Assembly (NCBI GenBank): GCA_964552015.1
Contig: CAZKFR010000002.1
Location: 1 to 64,000 of the forward strand
DNA: 64,000 nucleotides
DNA from: Rhodocaloribacter sp964552015
GTDB lineage: Bacteria; Bacteroidota; Rhodothermia; Rhodothermales; ISCAR-4553
Direction of reading: 5' to 3'
The translations under genes and the position numbers were made by a program. This document shows, in pieces, positions 1-9,014 of this stretch. A model generated the notes under the pieces. The model was not told the DNA's origin. It worked only from the letters and a program-made list of their open reading frames with translations, and did no database searches. How positions within the stretch are numbered: position 1 is the stretch's first letter; each line of letters opens with the position of its first letter.

Positions 1-217
1 TCAGCCGCCGCAGCTCCCGGCGCTGGCGGAGACGGCCGGGAAGCATGACCAGCATGCCCACCAGCAGGCCCACGCCGAAAGAGACGAGTACGACCAGGGC
101 CGTGGGCCCCGTGGCCTCGAAGAAGCCGAAGTTGACCGTCACGTGATCCGTATTCATGAGGGCGAACACGGCCGTAAAGATCGACAGCACGAAGGCCATG
201 ATCAGGGAGAAGCGCAT
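1..217 (-). CDS. LapA-family inner-membrane protein (3' end beyond window)
   Basis: Partial gene. It starts at 217 and runs off the left edge without a stop, so 72 codons are visible. The product begins MRFSLIMAFVLSIFTAVFAL and shows two hydrophobic segments, at about residues 3-21 and 40-60. Between them is a short polar stretch (NTDHVTVNFGFF), and the second helix is followed by a basic run (RLRQRRELRR). This arrangement is typical of LapA-domain (DUF1049) proteins. In other bacteria LapA works in envelope biogenesis and lipopolysaccharide control. The role here is inferred only from topology and the NxxxVxVNF-type loop. No SD-like sequence is obvious. Confidence 0.6.
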   Translation of the reverse strand, partial: MRFSLIMAFVLSIFTAVFALMNTDHVTVNFGFFEATGPTALVVLVSFGVGLLVGMLVMLPGRLRQRRELRRL

Positions 218-343
218 AATGTTCGCGGCACGTCGTATGCCGGATGGGGAGTAGACAGAGGAACGAACATAGTATACGCCTGCCTGCAGGCAGAAGAAAC
301 AGGGTAGGCACCGCGCCGACAATCTTCGCAAAGCGAGGTCGGA

Positions 344-1405
344 TCACACGGCCCGGCCTTTCCATCGCGTGCGTCCCGTGTAGTGGCTCACGAACGCGTC
401 GAGCTGGACGCCCAGGGCCAGGACGAACGAGACGGGAGCCAGCAGAGAGACACAGAGCGGGAAGCCGGTGTGCCGGTCCGTCAGGCGCTTGAGAAGGTAG
501 ATCGAAAGCAGAAACCAGGGGGAAAGCAGGGGGGCCACGACGTAGACGAACGCAAACAGGCTGAAGGTAGCGAAAAAACGGGGCGGCGTGCCGCCCATGA
601 TGAGATAGGCGTTTTTCCGAAAGCCGCGCCAGGCGTCGGCCAGGTCGCCGTACATGTACACGCGCACCTCGTCCTGTACGTCCACCAGGGTGGGGACGAG
701 GCCCCGGGTGCACAGATAGCGTCCGATCTGCACGTCTTCGAGGACCTGATCGTGCACGTGCCGGTGAGGTTCGAGGCGGTGATAATGCCCGGCGTCGATG
801 AGCCAGCACTGGCCGTTGAGCGCCCCGAGGGCGGGGTGGCGCAGGCGACGCACGAGCGGCCAGGGCAGGCCGGCCAGGATCGCGTTGGGCACCAGGCTCA
901 CCAGCAGGGCGCCGCCCCCGCAGAGGTGGGTCAGGCCGGTCAGGACGCTCCCGGCGGGGAGGGCCTCGTGCCGGGCGACCAGCCGCAACAGGGCGTCCGG
1001 ATCGGTCAGCTCGGCGTCGGCGTCGAGGAACAGGAAACGCTCGCCCCGGGCATGGCGGGTGGCTTCGTACAGGGCGTATACCTTGCCCACCCATCCGGGC
1101 GGCGGCCCTTCACCCCGCATCACCTTCAGGCGGTCCGACGACGCGGCGAACGACGCCAGCACGTCGGGGGTACCGTCGTCGGAAGCATCGTCGTACACGA
1201 TCACCTCGAAGTCCGGATAACGCTGGGCCAGCAGAGACGGCAGGAGGCGTTGCAGGTTGGCCTCTTCGTTCCGGGCGGGTATGAGCACCGAGAGCCGTGG
1301 CCACGCGGCAACCCCGGCTACCGGGCGGGTGGCCCGGAGATAGCGCAGGTTGGCCAGGATCGTGACGAAGAGGGCTGCGTGAAGGGCGGCGAGCAGGTAG
1401 AGCAT
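344..1405 (-). CDS. GT2-family glycosyltransferase, carotenoid-type (CruC/CruG/CrtQ-like)
   Basis: Membrane-anchored family 2 glycosyltransferase of 353 residues. The open frame extends upstream, but the ATG at 1405 is preferred: it gives an N-terminal membrane helix (residues 1-20), and the frame further upstream overlaps the preceding gene. Seen motifs: LSVLIPARNEE (about 38-48), DDASDDGT (72-79), the metal-binding DxD at 128-130 (FLFLDADAEL) and an ED pair at 223-224 (QVLEDVQIG). Two to three C-terminal membrane helices follow (about 270-330). It lies 8 bp after an acyltransferase gene on the same strand. GT2 plus acyltransferase is the enzyme pair that makes carotenoid glycoside esters in green sulfur bacteria, and Salinibacter makes the acylated carotenoid glycoside salinixanthin. 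The carotenoid substrate is an inference from this pairing. Confidence 0.75.
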   Translation of the reverse strand: MLYLLAALHAALFVTILANLRYLRATRPVAGVAAWPRLSVLIPARNEEANLQRLLPSLLAQRYPDFEVIVYDDASDDGTPDVLASFAASSDRLKVMRGEGPPPGWVGKVYALYEATRHARGERFLFLDADAELTDPDALLRLVARHEALPAGSVLTGLTHLCGGGALLVSLVPNAILAGLPWPLVRRLRHPALGALNGQCWLIDAGHYHRLEPHRHVHDQVLEDVQIGRYLCTRGLVPTLVDVQDEVRVYMYGDLADAWRGFRKNAYLIMGGTPPRFFATFSLFAFVYVVAPLLSPWFLLSIYLLKRLTDRHTGFPLCVSLLAPVSFVLALGVQLDAFVSHYTGRTRWKGRAV

Positions 1406-1413
1406 GGCAGGGC

Positions 1414-2091
1414 CTACGGGTCCAGATACCGCGCGAAGTAACCGCGTAGGAAGCCGAAGTTCCATCGGTCCGGACGGTGGCGGCCCGTCAGCAGGGTGCG
1501 GCCGCTGCCGGGGGGAAGGGCGCGGAGCCGCGCCAGGAGCGCCTCGATCCGGTGCGTCTCGTGGCCGTCCGGGTGCGGGTGGACCGGGCCGGCGGCCAGG
1601 CGGGCCTCCGGCCGCGGCGCCCCGGTTCGGGCTACATGGAGGCCGACGGGACACCACTGCACGCCGGGCAGGAGCCGGTCGAGGTGCGCCAGCGCGGCGG
1701 TGTCGATCGGCAGCAGCCCCTCGTCGGGCGGATGGAGGCGTCCCTCGGGGAAGTATACGAGTGCCGTGGCGGGGTGGCGGTGCAGCCAGCGTGCCGTCCG
1801 TCGCAGGGTGGCAACGCGGCGCCGGGCATCGTCCGGGGGAAAGGGATGGGCCCCCACGGCCGCGAAGAACGGGTAGCGATCCCAGGCTTCCATCCAGGTC
1901 AGCGCAGGCCGGCCCAGCACGTCGCGGCAGGCCAGCCAGAGCAGATAGCCGTCGTAGAAGTCGTGGTGATTGGCGTAGAGCACGAGCGGCCGGTCCGGCG
2001 CCGTCTCCGGGACCGGACCGGCCCAGGCCACCCGGCTGAACGCGTCCCGCAGCGCGGAACGCATCAGGTACTCGATCAGCTGCCGGAGCAT
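1414..2091 (-). CDS. 1-acyl-glycerol-3-phosphate acyltransferase-like protein (PlsC fold; possible CruD-type carotenoid glycoside acyltransferase)
   Basis: Protein of 225 residues with the two core PlsC motifs: HX4D inside NHHDFYD (His42, Asp47) and FPEGR (115-119). It should transfer an acyl group to a hydroxyl acceptor at the membrane. No strong transmembrane helix is evident, so it is probably peripheral. It is the first gene of a two-gene unit with the GT2 glycosyltransferase 8 bp downstream. The pairing suggests acylation of a glycosylated carotenoid; a general phospholipid acyltransferase remains possible. Its start at 2091 is just upstream of the end of the large secreted-protein gene (stop at 2107), so it may share that transcript. 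Confidence 0.75.
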   Translation of the reverse strand: MLRQLIEYLMRSALRDAFSRVAWAGPVPETAPDRPLVLYANHHDFYDGYLLWLACRDVLGRPALTWMEAWDRYPFFAAVGAHPFPPDDARRRVATLRRTARWLHRHPATALVYFPEGRLHPPDEGLLPIDTAALAHLDRLLPGVQWCPVGLHVARTGAPRPEARLAAGPVHPHPDGHETHRIEALLARLRALPPGSGRTLLTGRHRPDRWNFGFLRGYFARYLDP

Positions 2092-2106
2092 CGCCCCGCC
2101 GGTGCG

Positions 2107-5043
2107 TCAGCGCAGAAGCGTCATCGTGCCCGTGCCGGTGAACGTCTGCCCGTGCGTGCGGGCCACGACGCGGTAGAGGTAGACCCCCGACGAGAGGGCG
2201 GAGGCGTCGAGGGGGAGCGTGCGACCCCGGCCCGCCGGCAGGGCCGCTTCCGGCAGCGCCAGCACGCGCCGCCCGAGCAGGTCGAACACCTCCACCGTCA
2301 CCCGGGCCGGGGCCGGAAGGTCGATCCGGAGCGTCGTCGACGGATTGAACGGGTTCGGGTAGTTGCCCTGCAAAGCGAACGTCTCCGGAAGTCCGTCCGC
2401 CTCCTCGACGGCATCGGCCACCACGGGCTCGAGGTCCGTTGCCTCGATGGCCATCAGCTGGTAGCCCACGTCGTCCGCGCCGAAGCTGAACTGTCCGACG
2501 ACGCCGGTAAAGGACGCCTGCGGCGGAATCGGGAGGCCGTCCACCTCGGTGTCGTCGGCGTTGGGTACACGCAGGCTCACGATACCCGCCTCCAGCGTTT
2601 CGTCAAAGATGGTGTAGGTCGTGGCGGCTTCGAACGTCCCTTCACCTTCGATAAAGATCGATTCGAGCCTTACCAGGCGCGCCTCGTACTGCTCGCCGTC
2701 GGCGGCGATGTCAGCCAGCGTCACTCGGACAGGCACGGGCAGGGGGTGCCCGCGCGAGATCACCTCGAAGGTTTCGATGTCATCCCCGTTGATCTGCTTG
2801 AGGGCGGCAAAGGTGGAGAGGACACCCGTGACGGTCAGGCTGTCACCCGGCGCGATGTCCCCGGCGGCAACGGCGTCGAAGAAGGGTCCTTCGGTCTGGC
2901 GGATCGTCAGGCCGCCGGTGGTGTCCTGCACGTAGGTGAAGGCGCCGCGCGAGCGGGTGACGATGCCGCGGACCTGCACCCGCTCCCCGTCGGGCAGCGC
3001 GCGGGCCTCGGCAATGGACCGAAGCAGCGAGGCATCGTCGTCGAGGATGGTCAGCGTGAGCGTCGCCGCGCCGCCGAGCGTGGCCTGCGTCCCGCCGCTC
3101 ACGTTCTGGAGCGAGAGCACGATCGTTTCGTCGTCCTCCTCCTCCGTGTCGTCGATCAGCGTGACCGTGACGGCCTGCGGGGTCGCGTCGCCGGCGGGGA
3201 AGGTGAGGGTCTGCGTCGTGAACGGCTCGAAGTCCACGCCGTCGGTGGCCGTGCCCCCCGTGAGGGTCACCTCGACGGTCGTGGCTTCGGTGGGGCTCGG
3301 ATTCGTGATGGTCACCTGCACCGTGACGGCGCCGTCGCCCTCGCCGGCCTCGGCGGTGGCCGTCTCAAACTGCACCGTCGTGGCGGGCAGGGGCGCCAGG
3401 TCGTCCGTCGAGCGAGGCAGGATCTGGTAGCCCTCGGTCAGCGGGCTGGCGTTGTCGAACTGCCCGAGCACACCGGTCAGGTTCAGCGGAAAGGAGGGTT
3501 CCGGGCTGCCGTCGAGGTTGGTGTCGCTGTCGATGCGGAGCGTGAGGGTGGTCGTGCCGCCGTCGTCGGTGATGGTCAGGTTGGCGGACGAGCCCTCGGC
3601 CGGCCACGTGCCCTCGACGAGGGAGACGTTCTGAATCGTCAGCAGCGAGCCTTCATACGTTTCCGGGGCCGCCAGCAGCGCGGCCAGCGTGAGCGTGTCC
3701 GGCACGACGGGCGCGCCCGGCCCCAGGTCGATCACGTCGGCCTCCGTGCCCGGCTCGATCTCGGTCAGCCCGTTGAACTGTGTCACGCTCCCTTTGACCA
3801 CGTAGACGTTGCCGGCCACGATGGGCGGGTTGAGCGAGGCATGGAAGAGCGCCATCCCGCCGGTGGCATCCTGAACATAGACGAGCAGGTTGTCGCCGTC
3901 GAACGTGCCCGAGCCGACCGTGGCCGTGCCTTCGATGGCGACCGTCTCGCCCAGGTCGACGGCCACCCCGTCCGCGTCGACGTCGCGGAGGGCGGCCAGG
4001 GGGATGATGACGAAGGCTTCGGGGGAGGCGTCGATCGGGGTGACGCTGCCGTTCTCGCCCGTGGCGACCTCGAAGGTGTAGCGGCCGTCCTCGTCCGGAG
4101 CCGAGGGCGATGGGGTCGTCAGGCCCGCCAGGGTCACGGTGCCGGTGGCCGTGTTCGTGATGGCCGCCCCGGTGATCGTCACCGTCTGCCCGTTCACGGA
4201 GGCGACAGCGGCGGTGAAGGCGTCGCCGGAGAAGAACACGTTGGCCGCGTCGAGGCCGGTCCAGGCCGCCGGTACGGTGACGGTCACGTCGGTCAGCGTG
4301 CCCGTCTCGGGCCCGGTGATCGTGATGGCCACGGCCTGATCCGTGGCGCCGGGGAAGAAAATGTCGGTGTTCTGCAGGGCGTCCGTGCCCGCATTGGCCA
4401 GCACGGCGGTGCCTCCGGTGGCCGGCGGCAGGAAGACGTTCGGGGCGCCGGGGGTGGGCGTGGCCACGATGAAGGACGAGGTCACCCGCGCCCCGCCGGC
4501 ACCGTCTGGCGAGCGCTGGATCGACTCGGTGTCCTTCTGGCCGTTCGCATCCTCGTTCACCTGCATCTCGCCGGGGAGGAGGAGCACCAGCAGGCCCGCA
4601 TCGTCGCCGTCGTTGGTGTCGTAGACGAGGGCGTCGAGCAGGTTGGTCGTCGTGACGGGGGTGTCATTGGGGAAGTCGGTGGCGTCGCCCGAATAAAGCG
4701 CTACGGCATCCGTGCCGTTCTGGATGAGGTTGGTCGTACCCGGGCCGATTTCCATGTCACAGTTGGGTACGTTGGCCGCATCGCCGCAGAGGACGAAGAA
4801 GCCGTCCGCATCGGTCATCTGGCCGTCCAGGTCGAACGCTTCGTACGAGGCATCGTCGCTCCCATTGAAAAAGACGAGTACGAGGCCGGAGAGATCGGTG
4901 TTGCCCGTGCCGCCATCGTACAACTCCACGAACTCGGCGCTGTCGGTGCCGGTCTGGTCGGCGTCGACTTCGTTGATGAGCACCTGGGCGCGCGTGGGAA
5001 GGGCCAGGACGAGGGCAAGCAGTAGCAGGATCAGGGGTCTCAT
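2107..5043 (-). CDS. Secreted lamin-tail / Calx-beta protein with type IX sorting domain
   Basis: Protein of 978 residues. The ATG at 5043 gives a clear signal peptide (MRPLILLLLALVLALPTRA, then Q). The domain order read from the sequence is: a lamin-tail domain (VLINEVDADQTG onward, about 21-180), a repeat-like beta region, an OB-fold YhcR-type segment (around ALRDVDADG), a second similar segment, a Calx-beta domain (FETATAEAGEGDGAVTVQV, ending TILDDD), a third OB-like segment (SIAEARALPDGERVQVRGIV), and a C-terminal por sorting domain with the hallmark NYPNPFNPSTTLRIDLP and LLGRRV. Such proteins are exported and attached or released by the type IX system. Lamin-tail plus OB-fold modules in related bacteria often accompany extracellular nuclease or phosphatase modules, but no catalytic domain is visible here. 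Confidence 0.85.
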   Translation of the reverse strand: MRPLILLLLALVLALPTRAQVLINEVDADQTGTDSAEFVELYDGGTGNTDLSGLVLVFFNGSDDASYEAFDLDGQMTDADGFFVLCGDAANVPNCDMEIGPGTTNLIQNGTDAVALYSGDATDFPNDTPVTTTNLLDALVYDTNDGDDAGLLVLLLPGEMQVNEDANGQKDTESIQRSPDGAGGARVTSSFIVATPTPGAPNVFLPPATGGTAVLANAGTDALQNTDIFFPGATDQAVAITITGPETGTLTDVTVTVPAAWTGLDAANVFFSGDAFTAAVASVNGQTVTITGAAITNTATGTVTLAGLTTPSPSAPDEDGRYTFEVATGENGSVTPIDASPEAFVIIPLAALRDVDADGVAVDLGETVAIEGTATVGSGTFDGDNLLVYVQDATGGMALFHASLNPPIVAGNVYVVKGSVTQFNGLTEIEPGTEADVIDLGPGAPVVPDTLTLAALLAAPETYEGSLLTIQNVSLVEGTWPAEGSSANLTITDDGGTTTLTLRIDSDTNLDGSPEPSFPLNLTGVLGQFDNASPLTEGYQILPRSTDDLAPLPATTVQFETATAEAGEGDGAVTVQVTITNPSPTEATTVEVTLTGGTATDGVDFEPFTTQTLTFPAGDATPQAVTVTLIDDTEEEDDETIVLSLQNVSGGTQATLGGAATLTLTILDDDASLLRSIAEARALPDGERVQVRGIVTRSRGAFTYVQDTTGGLTIRQTEGPFFDAVAAGDIAPGDSLTVTGVLSTFAALKQINGDDIETFEVISRGHPLPVPVRVTLADIAADGEQYEARLVRLESIFIEGEGTFEAATTYTIFDETLEAGIVSLRVPNADDTEVDGLPIPPQASFTGVVGQFSFGADDVGYQLMAIEATDLEPVVADAVEEADGLPETFALQGNYPNPFNPSTTLRIDLPAPARVTVEVFDLLGRRVLALPEAALPAGRGRTLPLDASALSSGVYLYRVVARTHGQTFTGTGTMTLLR

Positions 5044-5126
5044 GGCAGGATGGATCTGGGTAGGGGGGGCGAGACGTTCCGGGGAAGGTAACGGATTCGG
5101 AGGGAGAAAGGGAACCGGCTCCGTGT

Positions 5127-5133
5127 TATTTTG
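5127..5133 (+). promoter_or_regulatory. Candidate -7 element TATTTTG upstream of the PfkB kinase gene
   Basis: TATTTTG ends 30 bp before the ATG at 5164, in a divergent 120-bp intergenic region. It matches the TAnnTTG pattern seen upstream of several other genes in this window. No TTG lies 19-21 bp upstream, so only the downstream element is supported. Confidence 0.35.
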
Positions 5134-5163
5134 CCGTGTCGTTGAAACCATCCTGCGTCTGCG

Positions 5164-6030
5164 ATGCGCCACGTCATCGTTCTGGGATCGGCCCCGCTCG
5201 ACCGGATCGAGCGGGGCGGCCGGTCGGTGGTCAAGGCCGGAGGCGTGGTGACGTATGCGGGGCTGACCTATCGGCGGCATGGCCTGGCGGTCACGGTGGT
5301 GGCCAATGTGGCCGGGGCGGACCGGCCGTGTTTTGGCGAGCTGGAAAGGGCCGGCATCCACGTCGTCTGGGGCGCCACGCCGCACACGACGCGCTTCGTC
5401 AATCGCGTCCGGGGTGCGGCACGCCGGCAGGAGATGCCGACCGCCGCCCGCCCGCTGGCACCGGCGGACGTGCCGCGCGAGGTCGAGGCCGACTTCGTCC
5501 ACCTCGGCCCGTTGCACCCGGAGGATCTCACGGAGGACGTGCTGGCCGGGGTGACGGCCTCGGGGAAGCCGGTGGGGCTGGACGTGCAGGGCTATACGCG
5601 CCGGCGGGTGGGGCAGCGCATCGTGCCGGGTGTGGCGGGCCCGGTGGAGCAGGCGCTGACGGCGGCGACGTTCGTGAAAGCGGAAGCCGCCGAACTGGCG
5701 CTGCTTCTGGAACACTTCGGGACGGACCGGACGGCCTTCATGCAGCGGTTCCGGGTGCGGGAACTGCTCGTTACCGAGGGGCCACGCGGGGGGTACGTGG
5801 TCGAGGCCGGCGGACAGACCGCTCGCTATGCCGCTGTGGACGTCGCGCATGTGGTCGATCCCACGGGGGCGGGGGATGTGTTTTTCGCGGCCTATCTCGT
5901 GGCACGTCGCCAGCGGGGGCTGGTGCCGGGTGCGGCGGCCATGTATGCGGCGGAGGTGGCGGCACAGCACGTGGCCGGTCGTTATCTTGCCACCGACCGG
6001 CTCCGCTGTCCCGGCACGGTTCGTTTCTGA
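5164..6030 (+). CDS. PfkB-family carbohydrate kinase
   Basis: Protein of 288 residues in the ribokinase/PfkB fold. The C-terminal signature DPTGAGDVF (232-240) holds the catalytic base Asp238 and the anion hole. The N-terminus MRHVIVLGSAPLDRI and the early GG pair (about 26-27) fit the substrate-binding lobe. It should phosphorylate a sugar or nucleoside in the cytoplasm with ATP; the substrate cannot be read from the sequence. It lies upstream of an M24 peptidase gene with an 89-bp gap and is transcribed divergently from the secreted lamin-tail protein. It is slightly shorter than the family average of about 300-320 residues. Confidence 0.85.
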   Translation: MRHVIVLGSAPLDRIERGGRSVVKAGGVVTYAGLTYRRHGLAVTVVANVAGADRPCFGELERAGIHVVWGATPHTTRFVNRVRGAARRQEMPTAARPLAPADVPREVEADFVHLGPLHPEDLTEDVLAGVTASGKPVGLDVQGYTRRRVGQRIVPGVAGPVEQALTAATFVKAEAAELALLLEHFGTDRTAFMQRFRVRELLVTEGPRGGYVVEAGGQTARYAAVDVAHVVDPTGAGDVFFAAYLVARRQRGLVPGAAAMYAAEVAAQHVAGRYLATDRLRCPGTVRF

Positions 6031-6119
6031 CGCCGGCCCAGGACCGGCGGTGTCGCCCTGGCGAACACGGCCGCGGATACGGGGTATGAGGACGTTTCCT
6101 GACCACGAGACTTTCTGCG

Positions 6120-7187
6120 ATGCAGGCACGTCTGGATCAACTCCGCACCCTTGTGGCAAGCCATGAGGCGTCGGCCGTGCTCGTGACGGCGCTGCCGGAC
6201 ATACGCTGGGCCTGTGGCTTCACCGGGTCGAACGGGCTGCTGCTCGTCACGCGAGACGGGGCTCATTTTATCACGGATGGACGGTACGCCGAACAGGCGG
6301 CACGGGAGGTCGAGGGAGCCACGGTGCACGTGCCCGGCTACGAACTGGTCGGTCATCTGACCGGGGCCTCGCTGCTGACGCCGGGCATGACGGTGCTCCT
6401 TCAGGCCGAGCACGTCTCGCTGGCTCTGGCGGCTCACCTGCAGCAGGCTCTGCCGGACGTCGTCTGGCGACCGGTGGAACGCCTGCTCGTGCGGCTCGTG
6501 GCGCGGAAGGATGACCGGGAGGTCGAACGCATCCGGCGGGCCCAGCAGGTCACGGAGGAGGTGTTCGAAGAGGTGCTCACCTGGCTGCGGCCGGGGCTGA
6601 CCGAACGGGAGGTGGCGGCCGAGATCGTGCATGCCCACCTGCGGCGCGGGGCCGAGCGGATGGCGTTCGACCCCATCGTGGCCTCGGGCCCCAACGGCGC
6701 ACGCCCGCATGCCCGCCCCTCGGACCGGGTCCTGGCAACCGGGGACCTCGTCGTGCTGGATTTTGGCGGGGTCGTGGACGGCTATGCCTCGGACATGACG
6801 CGCACCGTGGCGCTGGGCGAGCCCGGCGAGGAGGCACGGCGTGTCTATGAGGCGGTCCGGACGGCGCAGGCCCGGGCGCTCGAAGCGGCACGGGCCGGAA
6901 TCAAAGCCTCGGCCCTCGATGCCGTGGCGCGGGATGAACTCACCGCCGCGGGTTTCGGCGAGGCCTTTCCGCACAGCCTCGGGCATGGCATCGGCCTGCG
7001 TACCCACGAATGGCCCACGCTCTCGGCACGTTCGGACGACCTCCTGCCCGAGCATGCCGCCGTCACGATCGAGCCCGGCGTCTATCTGCCGGGTCGCTTC
7101 GGGGTGCGGATCGAGGACATCGTTCTCCTGCGAACCGGCGGGTGTGACAACCTGACCTCGGCCCCGAAAGACCTGATCGTGCTCTGA
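6120..7187 (+). CDS. M24-family metallopeptidase (Xaa-Pro aminopeptidase/dipeptidase type)
   Basis: Protein of 355 residues with an N-terminal creatinase-like domain (about 1-125) and a C-terminal pita-bread catalytic domain. All five dinuclear metal ligands are visible: Asp214 and Asp225 (LDFGGVVDGYASDMTRT), His289 (HSLGHGIGL), Glu318 (TIEPGVYL) and Glu332 (VRIED). It should remove N-terminal residues ahead of proline, or split Xaa-Pro dipeptides, in the cytoplasm. The length fits PepQ/YqhT-type enzymes. It sits between the PfkB kinase and rsmE on the same strand. Confidence 0.9.
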   Translation: MQARLDQLRTLVASHEASAVLVTALPDIRWACGFTGSNGLLLVTRDGAHFITDGRYAEQAAREVEGATVHVPGYELVGHLTGASLLTPGMTVLLQAEHVSLALAAHLQQALPDVVWRPVERLLVRLVARKDDREVERIRRAQQVTEEVFEEVLTWLRPGLTEREVAAEIVHAHLRRGAERMAFDPIVASGPNGARPHARPSDRVLATGDLVVLDFGGVVDGYASDMTRTVALGEPGEEARRVYEAVRTAQARALEAARAGIKASALDAVARDELTAAGFGEAFPHSLGHGIGLRTHEWPTLSARSDDLLPEHAAVTIEPGVYLPGRFGVRIEDIVLLRTGGCDNLTSAPKDLIVL

Positions 7188-7206
7188 AGATCTGCTGCGC
7201 TGAACC

Positions 7207-7992
7207 ATGCCATTAATAGCGATGGGGAGCCACGAAACGACCTGGTTTTTCACCCCGCCGGACCGCATCGCCGGTGACCGGATCGCGTTGCTCGACGAGG
7301 AGGCCCACCACGCCGTGCGCGTCCTCCGGCGGCGTCCCGGCGATGAACTCATCGTTGTCGACGGGGAGGGCGGATGGTATCGGATGCGCCTCGACCGGGC
7401 CGACCGGAAGGGTGTCGAGGGGCGTATCCTGGAGCGGCGTCACGAGGTGGGGGAGCCCGGTTACCGGTTGACCGTCGGGATCGGCCTCTTACGGCAGCCC
7501 GCCCGGTTCGAGACGTTCCTGGAAAAAGCCGTCGAGCTCGGCGTCGCGGCCGTGGTGCCGTTGCTGACCGAACGCACCGAGAAGGTCCGTTTCAACGAAG
7601 GGCGTGCCCGGCGCATCCTGACGGCCGCCATGAAGCAGTGTGGGCGGAGCCGGCTCGTCGACCTGCAACCGTCCCGCCCGCTGCAGGCATGGCTCACGGA
7701 GCAACCGCCCGGGGTAAGGTTGATCTGCCACGAACAGGCGGATCCGACCGCCACGGTGATGACGAGGCTGGCCGGAGCCTCGGACGAGGACCGGATCACG
7801 GTGTTGATCGGACCGGAAGGCGGGTTTGCAGCGGATGAAGTAGCGCGCGCCGCTTCGGCCGGATATCAGGTCGTCTCCCTGGGGCCGCGTCGTCTGCGGG
7901 CCGAGACGGCCGGGATCGTCGCCGCCACAGCGGTCATGCTGGCGCGTGCCGGCGCGGGGGCCGTACAAGGAATCGGAAGGGAAGCATCATGA
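7207..7992 (+). CDS. rsmE: 16S rRNA (uracil(1498)-N(3))-methyltransferase RsmE
   Basis: Protein of 261 residues of the SPOUT class. An N-terminal PUA-like part (LDEEAHHAVRVLRRRPGD) is followed by the knotted SAM-binding C-terminus with LIGPEGGF and the loop SLGPRRLRAETA. It methylates U1498 in helix 44 of 16S rRNA using S-adenosylmethionine. A later in-frame start, MGSHETTWFF at 7225, is also possible. Its stop TGA overlaps the next gene's ATG in an ATGA arrangement (7989-7992), which implies translational coupling to the Nudix hydrolase. Confidence 0.92.
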   Translation: MPLIAMGSHETTWFFTPPDRIAGDRIALLDEEAHHAVRVLRRRPGDELIVVDGEGGWYRMRLDRADRKGVEGRILERRHEVGEPGYRLTVGIGLLRQPARFETFLEKAVELGVAAVVPLLTERTEKVRFNEGRARRILTAAMKQCGRSRLVDLQPSRPLQAWLTEQPPGVRLICHEQADPTATVMTRLAGASDEDRITVLIGPEGGFAADEVARAASAGYQVVSLGPRRLRAETAGIVAATAVMLARAGAGAVQGIGREAS

Positions 7993-8549
7993 GCGCGTTC
8001 GAAGAAACCCTGATCACGTCAACCCCCGTGTACGATGGCGTATTGCTGCACGTCCGGCGGGACGAGGTGCGTCTACCCGACGGGGGGATCTCGGTGCGGG
8101 AATGGATCGACCATCCGGGGGCCGCGGCCGTCGTGCCCCTCTTTCCGGACGGGACGACCCTGCTCGTCCGGCAGTTCCGGTATCCGCCGCGCCGGGTGTT
8201 CCTGGAGGTGCCGGCCGGGAAGCTCGATGTGGCCGGCGAGGCGCCGGCCGATGTGGCCCGGCGCGAGCTCAAAGAGGAGACGGGCTACCAGGCCGGTCGT
8301 CTCACGTCGCTCGGTGCCCTCTATCCATGTATCGGCTACAGCAACGAGGTCATCCACTTCTTTCTGGCCGAGGACCTGGTGCCGGGCCCACGGGCGCTGG
8401 GCGAAGGCGAGTTCCTGGAGCCGGTCACGATGCCGCTGGTCGAGGCCGTGGCGCGGGCCCGCCGCGGCGACCTGCTCGACATGAAAACCTGCACGGCCCT
8501 GCTGCTGGCGGAGGCGCACCTGCGGGCCCGGCCGGGAAGCCCCGGATGA
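7989..8549 (+). CDS. Nudix hydrolase, ADP-ribose pyrophosphatase type
   Basis: Protein of 186 residues. The Nudix box lies at about 77-100, with RELKEETGY at its core. It probably splits ADP-ribose to AMP and ribose-5-phosphate, as judged by the EVPAGKLD lead-in typical of ADPRases. One extra residue separates the first box Gly (77) from the first Glu (84) compared with the GX5E consensus, while the REUXEEXGU part is intact. The start codon overlaps the rsmE stop by 4 bp, so the two are translationally coupled. Confidence 0.9.
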   Translation: MSAFEETLITSTPVYDGVLLHVRRDEVRLPDGGISVREWIDHPGAAAVVPLFPDGTTLLVRQFRYPPRRVFLEVPAGKLDVAGEAPADVARRELKEETGYQAGRLTSLGALYPCIGYSNEVIHFFLAEDLVPGPRALGEGEFLEPVTMPLVEAVARARRGDLLDMKTCTALLLAEAHLRARPGSPG

Positions 8550-8627
8550 AGTTCTCGGGAACCCTTGGTTCGCCCGGGAACCCCGCCGTATCTTATGCTC
8601 CTTCGTGAACAGCAACGATCCGGTTCC

Positions 8628-8984
8628 ATGTTCGTTTTTCTGATCATCCTCATCACCATCATCGCCATTCTGCTGACGCTCGTCGTACTGGTGCAGAGTG
8701 GTAAGGGGGGCGGGTTGGCCGGTATCGCCGCGGGCGGTGCCACGACGCAAATCCTGGGCACCCGGCAGGCCCCGGACATCCTGGAAAAAGCGACGTGGGT
8801 GCTGGCGACGGCCTTCATCGTCCTGTGCATCCTGACCAACTTCACCATCGACCGGGGGGCGCAGCAGGAAAGCGTGATTCAGCAGCAGGCGCAGACCGAG
8901 CAGGCCGCTCCGGCCCAGCCGGTCGTGCCGCCGCCGGCCGAGGGCGGGACGCAGGAGAACGCTCCGGAAGGCGGTAACAACTGA
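8628..8984 (+). CDS. secG: Preprotein translocase subunit SecG
   Basis: Protein of 118 residues. The open frame extends upstream, but the ATG at 8628 begins exactly at the first membrane helix (MFVFLIILITIIAILLTLVV). The family hallmarks follow: LVQSGKGGGLAGIAAGG, then ILGTRQAPDILEKATW and a second helix (about 48-68). The C-terminus is a Gln/Pro-rich tail, as is common in Bacteroidota SecG. It is an auxiliary subunit of the SecYEG channel in the inner membrane. It is the last gene of the PfkB-M24-rsmE-Nudix run and is followed at once by a strong terminator. Confidence 0.93.
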   Translation: MFVFLIILITIIAILLTLVVLVQSGKGGGLAGIAAGGATTQILGTRQAPDILEKATWVLATAFIVLCILTNFTIDRGAQQESVIQQQAQTEQAAPAQPVVPPPAEGGTQENAPEGGNN

Positions 8985-9014
8985 CCAGGCACACACCTTC
9001 ACTAGGTTTGGGGG

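Noticed and set aside
1477..5025. Open frame of 1182 codons on the plus strand
   Set aside because: It lies opposite the acyltransferase and lamin-tail genes, which have clear motifs. Its translation is Arg/Gly/Val-rich with no domain. High GC content keeps antisense frames open.
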